A DNA stretch of 64,000 nt from contig DBGEOK010000119.1 of the NCBI GenBank assembly GCA_048370855.1, positions 62,001-126,000 of the forward strand, written 5' to 3'. Positions 24,223-33,751 of the stretch are shown in pieces. A program made the position numbers and the translations under genes. Position 1 is the first letter of the stretch, and every line of letters starts with the position of its first letter. Origin of the DNA: Limiplasma sp048370855. GTDB lineage: Bacteria; Bacillota; Clostridia; Christensenellales; Aristaeellaceae. Under the pieces are notes generated by a model. It was not told where the DNA came from. It made no database searches and was given only the letters and a program-made list of their open reading frames with translations.

Positions 24223-24251
24223 TTGACATCCTGATTGGACCCTTCTAAAAT
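24223..24251 (+). promoter_or_regulatory. Promoter of the giant surface protein gene
   Basis: TTGACA (24223-24228), 17-bp spacer, TAAAAT (24246-24251). The leader to ATG 24390 is about 130 nt. Confidence 0.75.
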
Positions 24252-24389
24252 ATCGATATAGCGGTAAAATTCGCCGCTTTTTCCAGCTATGATTTGCAAC
24301 GACGGCCGCTTCCCGGCTTACGCGCCGGGTAACGCCTTTGCGGCCAAATCGCGTCGTATCAGGATAGCGTGACGGAGGGAACAAAAAAG

Positions 24390-27300
24390 ATGAAACGTGG
24401 CGTGAGCAATCCAAATTCGGTCAGGAAAGCGGCGGCGTTGCTGCTGTGCCTGTGTATCCTGACGGCGCAGGCCTCCACCTTTGCCGACAGCGAGGCGGAC
24501 GCCGAAGGCGCGTCTCCGCTGATGGAGATCGTGTCCGAGCCAGTATTGATCCCAACGGTGGCGGAGCCTTCCGCCGCGCCGCGAACAACGGCAGATCTGC
24601 TGGATATATGCGTCGGCGGCGGGGTGTCCGTCACGCTCAGGCGGGCGGACGGCTCCGTGGTCACGAATACCACGGTTTTGAACGACGGCGAGACCGTTGA
24701 TTTCAGCATTGCCTTTGAGATGGCGGAGAGCGCCCATAATCAGGAGCAATACGGCAACACGGAATTTTGGTATGAGCTGCCCGGCAATATCAACCTTGGC
24801 AACGGCCTGTCGGACGCCTCCGATCCCAGGCTGAGCTGGGTCATCGAGCGGGCGGACGGCAAGAGCGTTCTCAAGGTGCGTTTGACGGACGCCTATTTTC
24901 AGGACGCGCAAAGCAATTATTCCGTCACCCTCACCTTCAGGGCGACGCTGAAACGCCCCGAAGGCAATACCGACGGCCAGGAAACCATTCAATTCCCCGG
25001 CTCGGCGGATATCACCGTGCGCTTTGACGCGACGGTAGACGCGACAAAGGAGTGCGAGCGGAATGTTTACGAGGTCGGCGGCCGGTATTTTGCCGACTAC
25101 GCCATCCGCGTCACGCCCGATACCGACATAAGCGAAGCGGTCGTTACCGATACGGCCGGCGAATGGATCAGGATAGACGCCGCTACCCTCGCGGTGGAGC
25201 CTCAGGCGGGGCTGGAGCTCGTTCAAGCGCCCGCAAAGGATGAGCAGGCGCACCAATATGTCACCAAGCTGAGGCTGACGAACCTGAAGGGCAGGCAAAC
25301 CTATACCGTTTCCTACACGGCGGAGATCGCGCCCGAGCAAGCCGATAAGGAGCTGGCCATCAACCGGGGAGAGCTTGGCGGAGACGTTTGGTGGCCGCAT
25401 GACGACTACCGAAAAAATACGGCGCAAATTGAATGGACTGCGGTGAACGGCATCCAGGGCGACCAACGAACGGGCACTGTGCGGGTCACCTATGACCGAA
25501 CGCCTGCGGGAGCGTCGATTGACAAGTCCGTCGCCTCCCAAATCATCCAGGGGAGCGATCTCTCCGGCATGACGATGGACGTCGTTTATCATGTGGCCTT
25601 TCAGCTTGACGCGCCGATGAGCGCGACCGTGACCGACGCGCCGGGCGACTGGATTACGAACGTGCGGGACGCGAGGGTTTACAAAATTACCAATCCCGAT
25701 TCCTATACCAGCCTTTCGGCGGTTCCCAAGGATCACTCCGGCGATACGGAAATCACGGGCCAGGCGGAGGTGACGCGGGAGAGCAACCGGACGTCGGTCG
25801 CCCTGACCGACGCGGAAGCGGGGAAATACTGCCTGGTCTATACCGCGACAATCCCGAACGAGGCGTTTCGAACCGCCGCCGTCCAGTACGGGGACGCGGA
25901 AAAGCAGAAAACCCGCAACATTGCCGAAATCACCTGGGACGGCGGCTCTCAAAGGGACGAGGAATGGATCGACCTGTGGGATTACGGCAGAATTTATAAA
26001 AGCGGCGCATATGAGGTGAACGGCAAAAACCAGCTCCGCCAGGAGACGGTTGACGGTATCACCTACGCCTTCATCAAGTGGAGCGTGTGGTTCGACTGGC
26101 ATCAGATGGATGTAAGCGGCCTGACGCTTTCGGATACGCTTCCGGCGGGGCAGACGCTCGAGAACGCATCGCTGGCGGTAGGGGGGACCAACTACAACCT
26201 GTATCCCTCGGACAACGGCGCCGGCTTTACCTATGAAAACGGCGGGTTCTCCTATATCGTCGGCAGCCGCGGAGAGCCGACCAACGGCGGAAAATATGTG
26301 CTGACCTACACGACGCGCGTGCCCGTGAACCAGGATGGGACGTTCCCAAGCGCTCAAAACAGCGTAACGGCGGATGGAAACGGATACCACCCGGACGCCG
26401 GCGCCGAGGTGCCCGCGCCCTCGGGCGGCAAGCCGGGGCTGGAAAAGGCGCTGGACGAGGGCAACGCCCAAACCATGGTTGCGCAATGGCATACAGATGT
26501 TCAAATCCCGGTCGGAACCGCTTCGTTACAAAATGTCGTCATCACGGACTACCCGGACGAGAGCAAATGGAATTGCGGCCAGCTTTCCCAATTTATGTGG
26601 TTTATCAATACCGGGGACGTGCGCGTGGAAGCGCTGAACGCCGCGGGAGAACCGTCTGGCAAGGTGTATGCCGCCGGAACGGATTATACCATTCAGTTTG
26701 GCAAGCGCAGGGCCGCCAGCCACGACGACACCCAAATGACCATTACGTGGATTGGCGCGCTGACCACAGGCGTGCGCGTTACTTATTGGACCTATGTAGA
26801 CGCCGTCGCGCTGCGGGCGTCTCTGGACAACCCGGATACGCTGACGCTTTGGAACCGCGTGACGGTCGCGTCCAGCAACGGCGACGAGGGATACAGCAAG
26901 GACTGGACGATTGCCGCCGGGGACGCGCCCCAGTTTAAAAAGTATGGGGATACCTCCAAAATCAACGAAAGCGGAACGGTATCCTGGGTGATCGAGGCGG
27001 GCGAGGACTACGACCGGCTCAAGGGCCAGACCATCGTGGTTAAGGATACGCTGCCCGAGGGCCTAAAGCTAATCCCGGATTCGGTGAAGGTGACGATCGG
27101 CGGCCGGTGGTGGCCCTGGGCGGCGCTTGACAAGGATCAGGTGACGGTGACGGTTTCCGAAGAAAACCCGCGGGAGTTTGCGGTTTCCTTCTCAACCGCG
27201 TCGCTGCTGGAGGACCGGAAGCAGCACGGCTGGTTTCAAATCGCCTACGATACCCTGGTGGATAAGGAACAGCTCCTTCAGCCGGACAACGGCAGCTATA

Positions 27301-30300
27301 CCGTGACGCTGACCAACCGCGCCGCCATTCTCATTCAGGATGAGGACGGCTCCCAGACGGAGGTTGGCAGGGTGCAGGCGGATGTTAACCACACCGTGCA
27401 GGGCGGCTCCATCATCGAAAAAGGCGTTCGCCAAAACCGCGATAAGCTTTTGTATACCATCCATATTAACCAAAACGGGCTGGATCTGGACCCCGGCCAT
27501 ACGCATCTTACGCTGAGCGATAAGCTGCATGCGGACCTGTCCCTGAGGCTGGAAACGGTGACGGTCGCGGCGGACGACGGCTCCGCGCTGACCAAGGTGA
27601 GCGGCGACGCGCCTGGGTTGGGCGAGTATTTCTGCACCTATGATCCCAACACGCGGGAGCTGAAAATCATCCTGCCGGATGAGCTGCCGTGCACCGTAAC
27701 CTATACCGCCGTGCTGAACGGCACCGTGGGCGATCATAAGGTCATCAGCAATACCGCCACGCTCTCGGGCATGACGGATTTCAGCGACGGCGTAACCGAT
27801 TCCTTTGTTGTTGAGAGCCCGGCCACCACCATCGTCGGCAAAACCACGCGCCTTCAACTGGAAAAGGTGGACAGCGCCAATTCCAACGTGAAGCTTTCCG
27901 GCGCGCAGTTCAGCGTTTACGAGGTCCTGGTGGAAGAGACGGAGGGCGGGTACAGCTTTGAAAACAGCGCCTATCCCACCGCGCAGGGCGAGACGGGGGA
28001 CGACGGCACGGTGCTGCTGCCGGAGCTCGACGGGCTGAAGTTCGACACGATCTATTTCCTTCAGGAGACGAAAGCGCCGGCGGGATATCAGGCCAGCGCG
28101 GAGCAGACGTTCTTCATCTTCTATGGTGTCGACCGCAAAAATGCGGAGGCGAAGGTCGCCGCTTACCAGCGGCGGTATTCCGTGACCGTCCAGGATTACA
28201 GCGACCTGCCCCTGCTGACGCGCGGCAACGCCCGCGCAAACGAAGTGAGCTTTGCCTTCGGCAAGCGGTGGGACGATGCGGGCCATGCGCAGGAGCGCCC
28301 CGCGAGGGTAATCATCCGGCTGTGGCAGGGGCTGGAGGGCTCCGAAGCGCCGGCTGCCGAGTACGTATCCGGCCAGACGCCCATGACCATCGACCTGACT
28401 GCCGACAACGCGGAGCTTCTTGACTTTACCGTCACCCTGACCGTGCCTGCCAGGGATGAGAACGGCGCCAATTATGTGTACGCCGTAACCGAGGAAATGT
28501 ACGACCAGGACGGCGGCAGGCTGGAGCCGCTCGACTGCGGATACGTTTCCGCCGAGGCGGGCTGCGTAGTCGTCAACAAATACCTGGACATTAAGCCCTC
28601 GCTATCCGTTCAAAAGGCGTTCGAGGGCGTGGCCGAAGGGCAGCCGGTTCCGGAAAATACGGTCCTGGCGATTTTTGCGCGCAACTCCGACGGCACGCGC
28701 GGCGAGGAGCTGGTTCGCTGGACCGTAACGGACCACGGCGCGAAGGCGATTGACGAAAACGTCATCGGCGCGCCGAAAAACGCCCTGTGGAAGTTTGGAG
28801 GCTCCTACCTGCTGGCTGAGCTTAGCGCTCCCTCGGGCTACCTCCCCGCGGGGCCGCTCTCCTTCCGGCTGCTGCCGGCGGGCGGCGATGGGACGCTGGT
28901 GGAATGGATCGGCGCGGCGCCCTCGCAGGCCGACGCCAGGCAGGATGAGAACGGAGCGCTCACGCTGGTCAACCATAAGCGGAAAACCGTGGACGCGGTG
29001 GTCAACAAGCGCTGGCGGGACGCGGAGGACAATCCCATCGTCTCCGGAACGCCGGACGTTATGGTGACGCTGATGCAAAACGGGGTTCCGTATGCCGGCG
29101 CGGACGCGACGCGGACGCTGACGGCGGCGAGCGGCTATACCTATCGGTGGAGCGGGCTTCCCGCCGAGGCTGAAAACGGCGCGGCGGCTGAATACAGCGT
29201 GCGCGAGAGCGCCGTTCCGGGCTATGAGCCGGGCGATCCGCTGGTTACCCGGGATGGGGACGGGAATTTCTTCATCGAGCTGGTCAATCGCCAAAGCGAG
29301 GCGGAGATATGGATCGGCAAGCGGGATGCGACGGGAAGGAACGAGCTGGCGGGAGCCGAGCTGACGCTCAGGGAGGCCGCGAGCGGGAACGTCGTCGATC
29401 AGTGGACCAGCCTGGCCGGGGAAAGCCGCCGGGTGAGGGTGACGGTCGGAAAAGCCTACGTTTTAAGCGAAACGACGCCGCCCGCGGGTTATCTTCCCGC
29501 TGCCGGAGACGTTGAATTTACGGTAAACACAGACGCGCAGGGGCTTGTCGCCATAGCGATCACCGAGGGCGACCGGCTGGCCGAGGCCAGCGGGAACGAG
29601 GTGGCAATCAAGGACGCTCCCTTCTCCATTCTGGTTGAAAAAAGGTTTGCCGGAAGCGGGGAAACCGCCTCAACCACCCTTGAAATCCTGGACGAAACGG
29701 GCGGGACCGTGCTGGAGACCCTTTCCGGCGTAACCAACGGCACGCCTGTCGCACTGGACGCGGACAAGAAATACCTCAAGGCGGGCGGAACCTACCTTCT
29801 CCGCGAGCCCTCGGCCCCGGACGGGTATGTACGGGCCTCGGATATCGCCTTTACAGTGGACGAAAACGGCATGGCTCATTACGCGGGCGCGCCTACGCCG
29901 AAGGACACGGTGGTTATGCATAACGAGCTCGTTTCCTTCAGCGCGCTGAAGGCGGGCGGGGAAGGCGACGCGCCGCTGGCGGGCGCGGAGCTGCTTTTGG
30001 AGAAGCGTGGGGAGGACGGCGAAAGCTGGACGGCGGTGGAGGCATGGTCCAGCTCCCAAGACAATCCGAAGAGCTTCCAAGGGCTGACGGGCACGTTCAG
30101 GCTGAGCGAAACGTCGGCGCCGGAGGGCTACGCAATGGCCGAGCCTATCCAGTTTACCGTCGGTACCGGCGCGGACGGCCAACCTTCTTATGCGCTGATA
30201 GGCGGAAACGGCCGCTTGGACGGCGACACCTTTGTCATGGCGGATGAGCGGATTGCCGATCTCAGCCTTCAAAAGGCAGACGCCAAGGGCGGCCCCGTCG

Positions 30301-33300
30301 CGGGGGCGCAGCTCGAGCTGTGGGACAGGACGGCGGGCGCGCTGGTAGAGGCGTGGGTATCCGGCCGGGAGGCGCATGCCGTTGACGGCGGCAAGCTGTG
30401 CGCGCTGCATGATTACGAATGGCTGGAAACGTCCGTTCCCGCGGGCTATCTGCCGGCGGAGCCCGTCGCCTTTACAATAGACGGAGAGGGCCGCGTGGTT
30501 CGGGACGGGATTCCGTCGGATGATCGTGAAATCGTCATGGTTGACCTTCCCTTCTCCGTTGTGCTGGAAAAAACGGATGGGAACGCTCCGTTGGCGGGCG
30601 CGACCCTGGCGCTGTACGCAGGGGTGGCGGCGGAGGGAGCGCAGCCGCTGGAAATCTGGGTCAGCGACGGCACGGCTTGGACGGTGGGCGCGGGAAAGCT
30701 TCAATTTGGGCAGAGCTATACCATCCGGGAGCTGTCCGCCCCGGCTGGCTATGCCTACGCGGATGACCTTGTCTTTACCGTCACCCATGAAACGCTGAGC
30801 GGAGAAAACGCCGATACGGACCCCGTAACGGGAGCGGCGCGGCTCACGCTGGTGATGGAGGATCGCCGGATTATCGTCTCCTTTGCTAAGCTGAACGCTG
30901 ATGAAGGAAACGCGCCGCTTGCGGGCGCTACGCTGACGCTGTATCAACGCCTGTCCGACGGGCGGGAGGAAAGGGTCGCTTCCTGGACGACGGCAGACGC
31001 CGCGTCGGGCGATCCGCGAAATCCTTATACGGTAGAAGGGCTGGAGCCTGGCGCGACCTATATTCTGCGCGAGACGGGCGTGCCGGATGGCTTCCGGCAG
31101 GCGGCGGACCTTGTGTTTATCGTGCAGCGGGACGGAAGCCTGAAGGATGAGGAAGGCCGTCCCATACCCGACCGGGTGGAAATGCTCAACAGCGGGACGG
31201 ACAAGACGGCGCTTACAGTGGAAAAAATCTGGATAGACCACGAGCCCAGCGTGCCGGTTGAGCACGGGCCCATCCTGGTACAATTGCAGCGCAAGCTGGA
31301 AAGCGAGCCGGAAGCGTCGTGGCAGGATATGCCGGGGCGGCAGGCCGCGCTCAGCGGCGCGGAGGGCTGGCGGACTACGTTTGGGAACCTTCCGCTGACG
31401 GATGCAAGCGGGTTAAACCGCTTTGTTTACAGGGCGAGAGAGGTCAGCGCGCCGGAAGGCTATACCACGACCGCCGATACAAGCGACGGAAAAACCACGA
31501 TCACCAACCGCCGCGATACCCTGGAGGCGTTTGTCGACAAGCGGGACATAACGGGAACGGAAGAGCTGGCGGGCGCGGAGCTGGTGCTTAGGGACGCGGC
31601 GGGCCTGGAGGCAGACCGCTGGACTAGCGCGGCGGAGCCCCACAGGCTCGCCATAGAGCTGACCCTTGGGGAAACCTACACGCTCGAAGAGACAATCGCC
31701 CCGGCGGGATATGCCCGGACGGAAGACGTCAAGTTCCTTGTGGGTGAAGACGCGGACGGAAAGCCGGAATTTAAGATCCTCAGCGGCGCGGGCATGGTGG
31801 ACGGCAACGGCGTGATCGTGATGAGAGACGAGCCGCTGGATGTGTCCGTGCTGAAGGTTGGCCCGGACGGGGCGCCGCTGGCCGGCGCGGTGCTGGAGCT
31901 ATACGAGGGCGATGGCATTGGGGGACGGCGGATTGCCGCCTGGAGGAGCTCGGAGCGGGCCGAGCGCGTGCTGGCCCTGGCGGAGGACCCGGGTTACCGG
32001 TTTATCCGCGGCCAGCGGTATACCCTGCATGAGAAAACCCCGCCCGCAGGCTATGCCGCCGCGGAGGATGTCGTCTTTACCTTTAGCCAGGACGAAGGCG
32101 TCGCGGTTCAAAGCGTGACCATGACGGACCTGCCGATGGACCTGGTCATCAGCAAGCTGAATCTGAGCGGCTCGTTATCCCTGGCGGGCGCGGTGCTGGA
32201 GCTGTATCTGGCCCCGGCTTCGGCGGGGAACGCGCCCATCGCCACGCATACGAGCGACGGAACCCCTTGGCGGGTCGGCTTCTCCAGTGGGCTGAAGCTG
32301 ACTTATGGCCAAAGCTATGTGATCCGCGAGGCGGTTCCGCCCGCGGGGTATGTCCGGGCGGCTGACATAACGGTTACGCTGGACGCGGATACGCTGAAAG
32401 CGGCCTCGGCGGAGAACGGCGGGCTTGTGCTCAGCCTGTACCGCGAGGTGCGGGACGAGGAAACAGGCGTGTCCATTTTGAAGCAGGACGCGCAGACCGG
32501 CACGGCGCTTCCCGGGGCGGAGCTGGAGCTGTACCATGTCAGGGCCGACGGCGCGCGGGAGCGGGTGGAGGCCTGGACGAGCGGCAGCGCGGCGCATGCG
32601 CTGACGGGGACGCTGACCGTGGGCGAGACATACCTGGTAAAGGAGGTCAAAGCGCCCGCCGGATACGGCCTCAGCAATGAATACCGCTTTGTGATGAAGG
32701 ACGGCTACACCTCCGCAAGCCCGCTTCGCATTATCATGAAGGACGACCATGTCTACCGCTTCCGCAAGCAGAACAGCCGGACGGGCGGCGTGGTGGTGGG
32801 CGCGACGCTTGGCGTGTACGATAACGCGACCGGGGCGCTGGTGGAGTCCTGGAAGACCGGAAACACGGAGTACCACGAGATGCTTGGCACGCTGGAGGCG
32901 GGTAAAACCTATGTGCTGCGCGAGATCGTCACGCCAGCGGGCTTCCTTACGGCTGAGCCGGTCACGTTTGCCGTCAACGCGCAGGGCCGCCTGGTGTTGG
33001 GCGCGTCTCCCGCCGCCGCCAGCAGCGTGGATATGATCGTGATGACAGATGCGCCTGTTCCTGAGGCCACGCCTACGCCTTTGCCGGATAATCTGGACCT
33101 GACCGTGACCAAGCGCTGGGAGGACGCCGACAATACGCTTGGAAAACGGCCCTCGAAGATTACGCTGTACCTGTACCGCAAGCTGGCCACGCAGCGAAGC
33201 TACCCAGCCGAGCCTTATATGACCGTGGATGTAAGGCCACAGGATGTAAATTCAAACGTCTGGCGCTTTACGTTCTACGATCTGGAGTGGTATAATGGAA

Positions 33301-33686
33301 ACGGTGTGGAGTACAGCTACCTGGTGCGCGAGCAGGAGGTGCCCGGCTATAACGTCCGCTATGGAAACAACGGGCGGACCATCATCAACGCCTTGCCAGA
33401 GGAGGATATCCCTCCCACGCCGACCCCCACGCTGCCCAACGTGACCCCGACGCCCGCGCCGACGGAAACGGCGCCCGTAGGCGTCCGATTTGTGGACGGC
33501 GACTGGGTGTACATTGACGAAAACGGCGTGCCTTTGGGCTTGGTGCCTCAAACGGGAGACGACACCGACTGGTTGCTGTGGGGAGTGGCAATCGCCTTGC
33601 CCCTGCTGATGGCCGCGGTTGCGGCGGTGGAAATCCGCCGTCGGAAGAAGCAGGCCGCGCTCCGCGCGCACCGCAACAACGGCTGA
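24390..33686 (+). CDS. Giant cell-wall-anchored Cna-B/SpaA-repeat surface protein (adhesin-like)
   Basis: A 3098-residue secreted protein. Residues 1-33 are a signal peptide (KAAALLLCLCILTAQASTFA). About 60-1150 are tandem beta-sandwich domains of the DUF11/isopeptide-adhesin sort (DTAGEW, SDTLPAGQTLENAS, VKDTLPEGLKL repeats). About 1155-2990 hold roughly 17 Cna-B/SpaA-type repeats, each opening with a Lys-containing strand (VNKRWRD, VEKIWID, LQKADAKG), an AGAxLxL core, and closing with an ExxAPAGY-type Glu motif, the Lys/Glu layout used for intramolecular isopeptide bonds. A Pro/Thr linker (about 3008-3030) precedes VPQTG (about 3052), a membrane helix and a basic tail. GGAGGGAA precedes ATG 24390; the in-frame GTG at 24369 is less well placed. 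A dedicated sortase gene follows. Confidence 0.9.
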   Translation: MKRGVSNPNSVRKAAALLLCLCILTAQASTFADSEADAEGASPLMEIVSEPVLIPTVAEPSAAPRTTADLLDICVGGGVSVTLRRADGSVVTNTTVLNDGETVDFSIAFEMAESAHNQEQYGNTEFWYELPGNINLGNGLSDASDPRLSWVIERADGKSVLKVRLTDAYFQDAQSNYSVTLTFRATLKRPEGNTDGQETIQFPGSADITVRFDATVDATKECERNVYEVGGRYFADYAIRVTPDTDISEAVVTDTAGEWIRIDAATLAVEPQAGLELVQAPAKDEQAHQYVTKLRLTNLKGRQTYTVSYTAEIAPEQADKELAINRGELGGDVWWPHDDYRKNTAQIEWTAVNGIQGDQRTGTVRVTYDRTPAGASIDKSVASQIIQGSDLSGMTMDVVYHVAFQLDAPMSATVTDAPGDWITNVRDARVYKITNPDSYTSLSAVPKDHSGDTEITGQAEVTRESNRTSVALTDAEAGKYCLVYTATIPNEAFRTAAVQYGDAEKQKTRNIAEITWDGGSQRDEEWIDLWDYGRIYKSGAYEVNGKNQLRQETVDGITYAFIKWSVWFDWHQMDVSGLTLSDTLPAGQTLENASLAVGGTNYNLYPSDNGAGFTYENGGFSYIVGSRGEPTNGGKYVLTYTTRVPVNQDGTFPSAQNSVTADGNGYHPDAGAEVPAPSGGKPGLEKALDEGNAQTMVAQWHTDVQIPVGTASLQNVVITDYPDESKWNCGQLSQFMWFINTGDVRVEALNAAGEPSGKVYAAGTDYTIQFGKRRAASHDDTQMTITWIGALTTGVRVTYWTYVDAVALRASLDNPDTLTLWNRVTVASSNGDEGYSKDWTIAAGDAPQFKKYGDTSKINESGTVSWVIEAGEDYDRLKGQTIVVKDTLPEGLKLIPDSVKVTIGGRWWPWAALDKDQVTVTVSEENPREFAVSFSTASLLEDRKQHGWFQIAYDTLVDKEQLLQPDNGSYTVTLTNRAAILIQDEDGSQTEVGRVQADVNHTVQGGSIIEKGVRQNRDKLLYTIHINQNGLDLDPGHTHLTLSDKLHADLSLRLETVTVAADDGSALTKVSGDAPGLGEYFCTYDPNTRELKIILPDELPCTVTYTAVLNGTVGDHKVISNTATLSGMTDFSDGVTDSFVVESPATTIVGKTTRLQLEKVDSANSNVKLSGAQFSVYEVLVEETEGGYSFENSAYPTAQGETGDDGTVLLPELDGLKFDTIYFLQETKAPAGYQASAEQTFFIFYGVDRKNAEAKVAAYQRRYSVTVQDYSDLPLLTRGNARANEVSFAFGKRWDDAGHAQERPARVIIRLWQGLEGSEAPAAEYVSGQTPMTIDLTADNAELLDFTVTLTVPARDENGANYVYAVTEEMYDQDGGRLEPLDCGYVSAEAGCVVVNKYLDIKPSLSVQKAFEGVAEGQPVPENTVLAIFARNSDGTRGEELVRWTVTDHGAKAIDENVIGAPKNALWKFGGSYLLAELSAPSGYLPAGPLSFRLLPAGGDGTLVEWIGAAPSQADARQDENGALTLVNHKRKTVDAVVNKRWRDAEDNPIVSGTPDVMVTLMQNGVPYAGADATRTLTAASGYTYRWSGLPAEAENGAAAEYSVRESAVPGYEPGDPLVTRDGDGNFFIELVNRQSEAEIWIGKRDATGRNELAGAELTLREAASGNVVDQWTSLAGESRRVRVTVGKAYVLSETTPPAGYLPAAGDVEFTVNTDAQGLVAIAITEGDRLAEASGNEVAIKDAPFSILVEKRFAGSGETASTTLEILDETGGTVLETLSGVTNGTPVALDADKKYLKAGGTYLLREPSAPDGYVRASDIAFTVDENGMAHYAGAPTPKDTVVMHNELVSFSALKAGGEGDAPLAGAELLLEKRGEDGESWTAVEAWSSSQDNPKSFQGLTGTFRLSETSAPEGYAMAEPIQFTVGTGADGQPSYALIGGNGRLDGDTFVMADERIADLSLQKADAKGGPVAGAQLELWDRTAGALVEAWVSGREAHAVDGGKLCALHDYEWLETSVPAGYLPAEPVAFTIDGEGRVVRDGIPSDDREIVMVDLPFSVVLEKTDGNAPLAGATLALYAGVAAEGAQPLEIWVSDGTAWTVGAGKLQFGQSYTIRELSAPAGYAYADDLVFTVTHETLSGENADTDPVTGAARLTLVMEDRRIIVSFAKLNADEGNAPLAGATLTLYQRLSDGREERVASWTTADAASGDPRNPYTVEGLEPGATYILRETGVPDGFRQAADLVFIVQRDGSLKDEEGRPIPDRVEMLNSGTDKTALTVEKIWIDHEPSVPVEHGPILVQLQRKLESEPEASWQDMPGRQAALSGAEGWRTTFGNLPLTDASGLNRFVYRAREVSAPEGYTTTADTSDGKTTITNRRDTLEAFVDKRDITGTEELAGAELVLRDAAGLEADRWTSAAEPHRLAIELTLGETYTLEETIAPAGYARTEDVKFLVGEDADGKPEFKILSGAGMVDGNGVIVMRDEPLDVSVLKVGPDGAPLAGAVLELYEGDGIGGRRIAAWRSSERAERVLALAEDPGYRFIRGQRYTLHEKTPPAGYAAAEDVVFTFSQDEGVAVQSVTMTDLPMDLVISKLNLSGSLSLAGAVLELYLAPASAGNAPIATHTSDGTPWRVGFSSGLKLTYGQSYVIREAVPPAGYVRAADITVTLDADTLKAASAENGGLVLSLYREVRDEETGVSILKQDAQTGTALPGAELELYHVRADGARERVEAWTSGSAAHALTGTLTVGETYLVKEVKAPAGYGLSNEYRFVMKDGYTSASPLRIIMKDDHVYRFRKQNSRTGGVVVGATLGVYDNATGALVESWKTGNTEYHEMLGTLEAGKTYVLREIVTPAGFLTAEPVTFAVNAQGRLVLGASPAAASSVDMIVMTDAPVPEATPTPLPDNLDLTVTKRWEDADNTLGKRPSKITLYLYRKLATQRSYPAEPYMTVDVRPQDVNSNVWRFTFYDLEWYNGNGVEYSYLVREQEVPGYNVRYGNNGRTIINALPEEDIPPTPTPTLPNVTPTPAPTETAPVGVRFVDGDWVYIDENGVPLGLVPQTGDDTDWLLWGVAIALPLLMAAVAAVEIRRRKKQAALRAHRNNG

Positions 33687-33705
33687 GGATCGAAACGATT
33701 ATCCT

Positions 33706-33735
33706 GAGGCGATCGCGTAGCGGTCGCCTCTTTTT
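33706..33735 (+). terminator. Intrinsic terminator after the giant surface protein gene
   Basis: An 11-bp stem GAGGCGATCGC/GCGGTCGCCTC (one mismatch), loop GTA, followed by TTTTTG. It lies only 17 bp before the sortase start and overlaps none of its ribosome site, so partial read-through may set the adhesin:sortase ratio. Confidence 0.8.
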
Positions 33736-33751
33736 GAACGGAGGCTGGCTT

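Noticed and set aside
24318..26504. A 728-codon minus-strand frame opposite the adhesin
   Set aside because: Arg/Gly/Val-rich antisense shadow; the sense strand has a signal peptide and repeats.
27850..33100. Repeated DNA that could be mistaken for a CRISPR or satellite array
   Set aside because: Repeats are at protein level (Cna-B domains of unequal length) and diverged in DNA; no short identical repeats with spacers.
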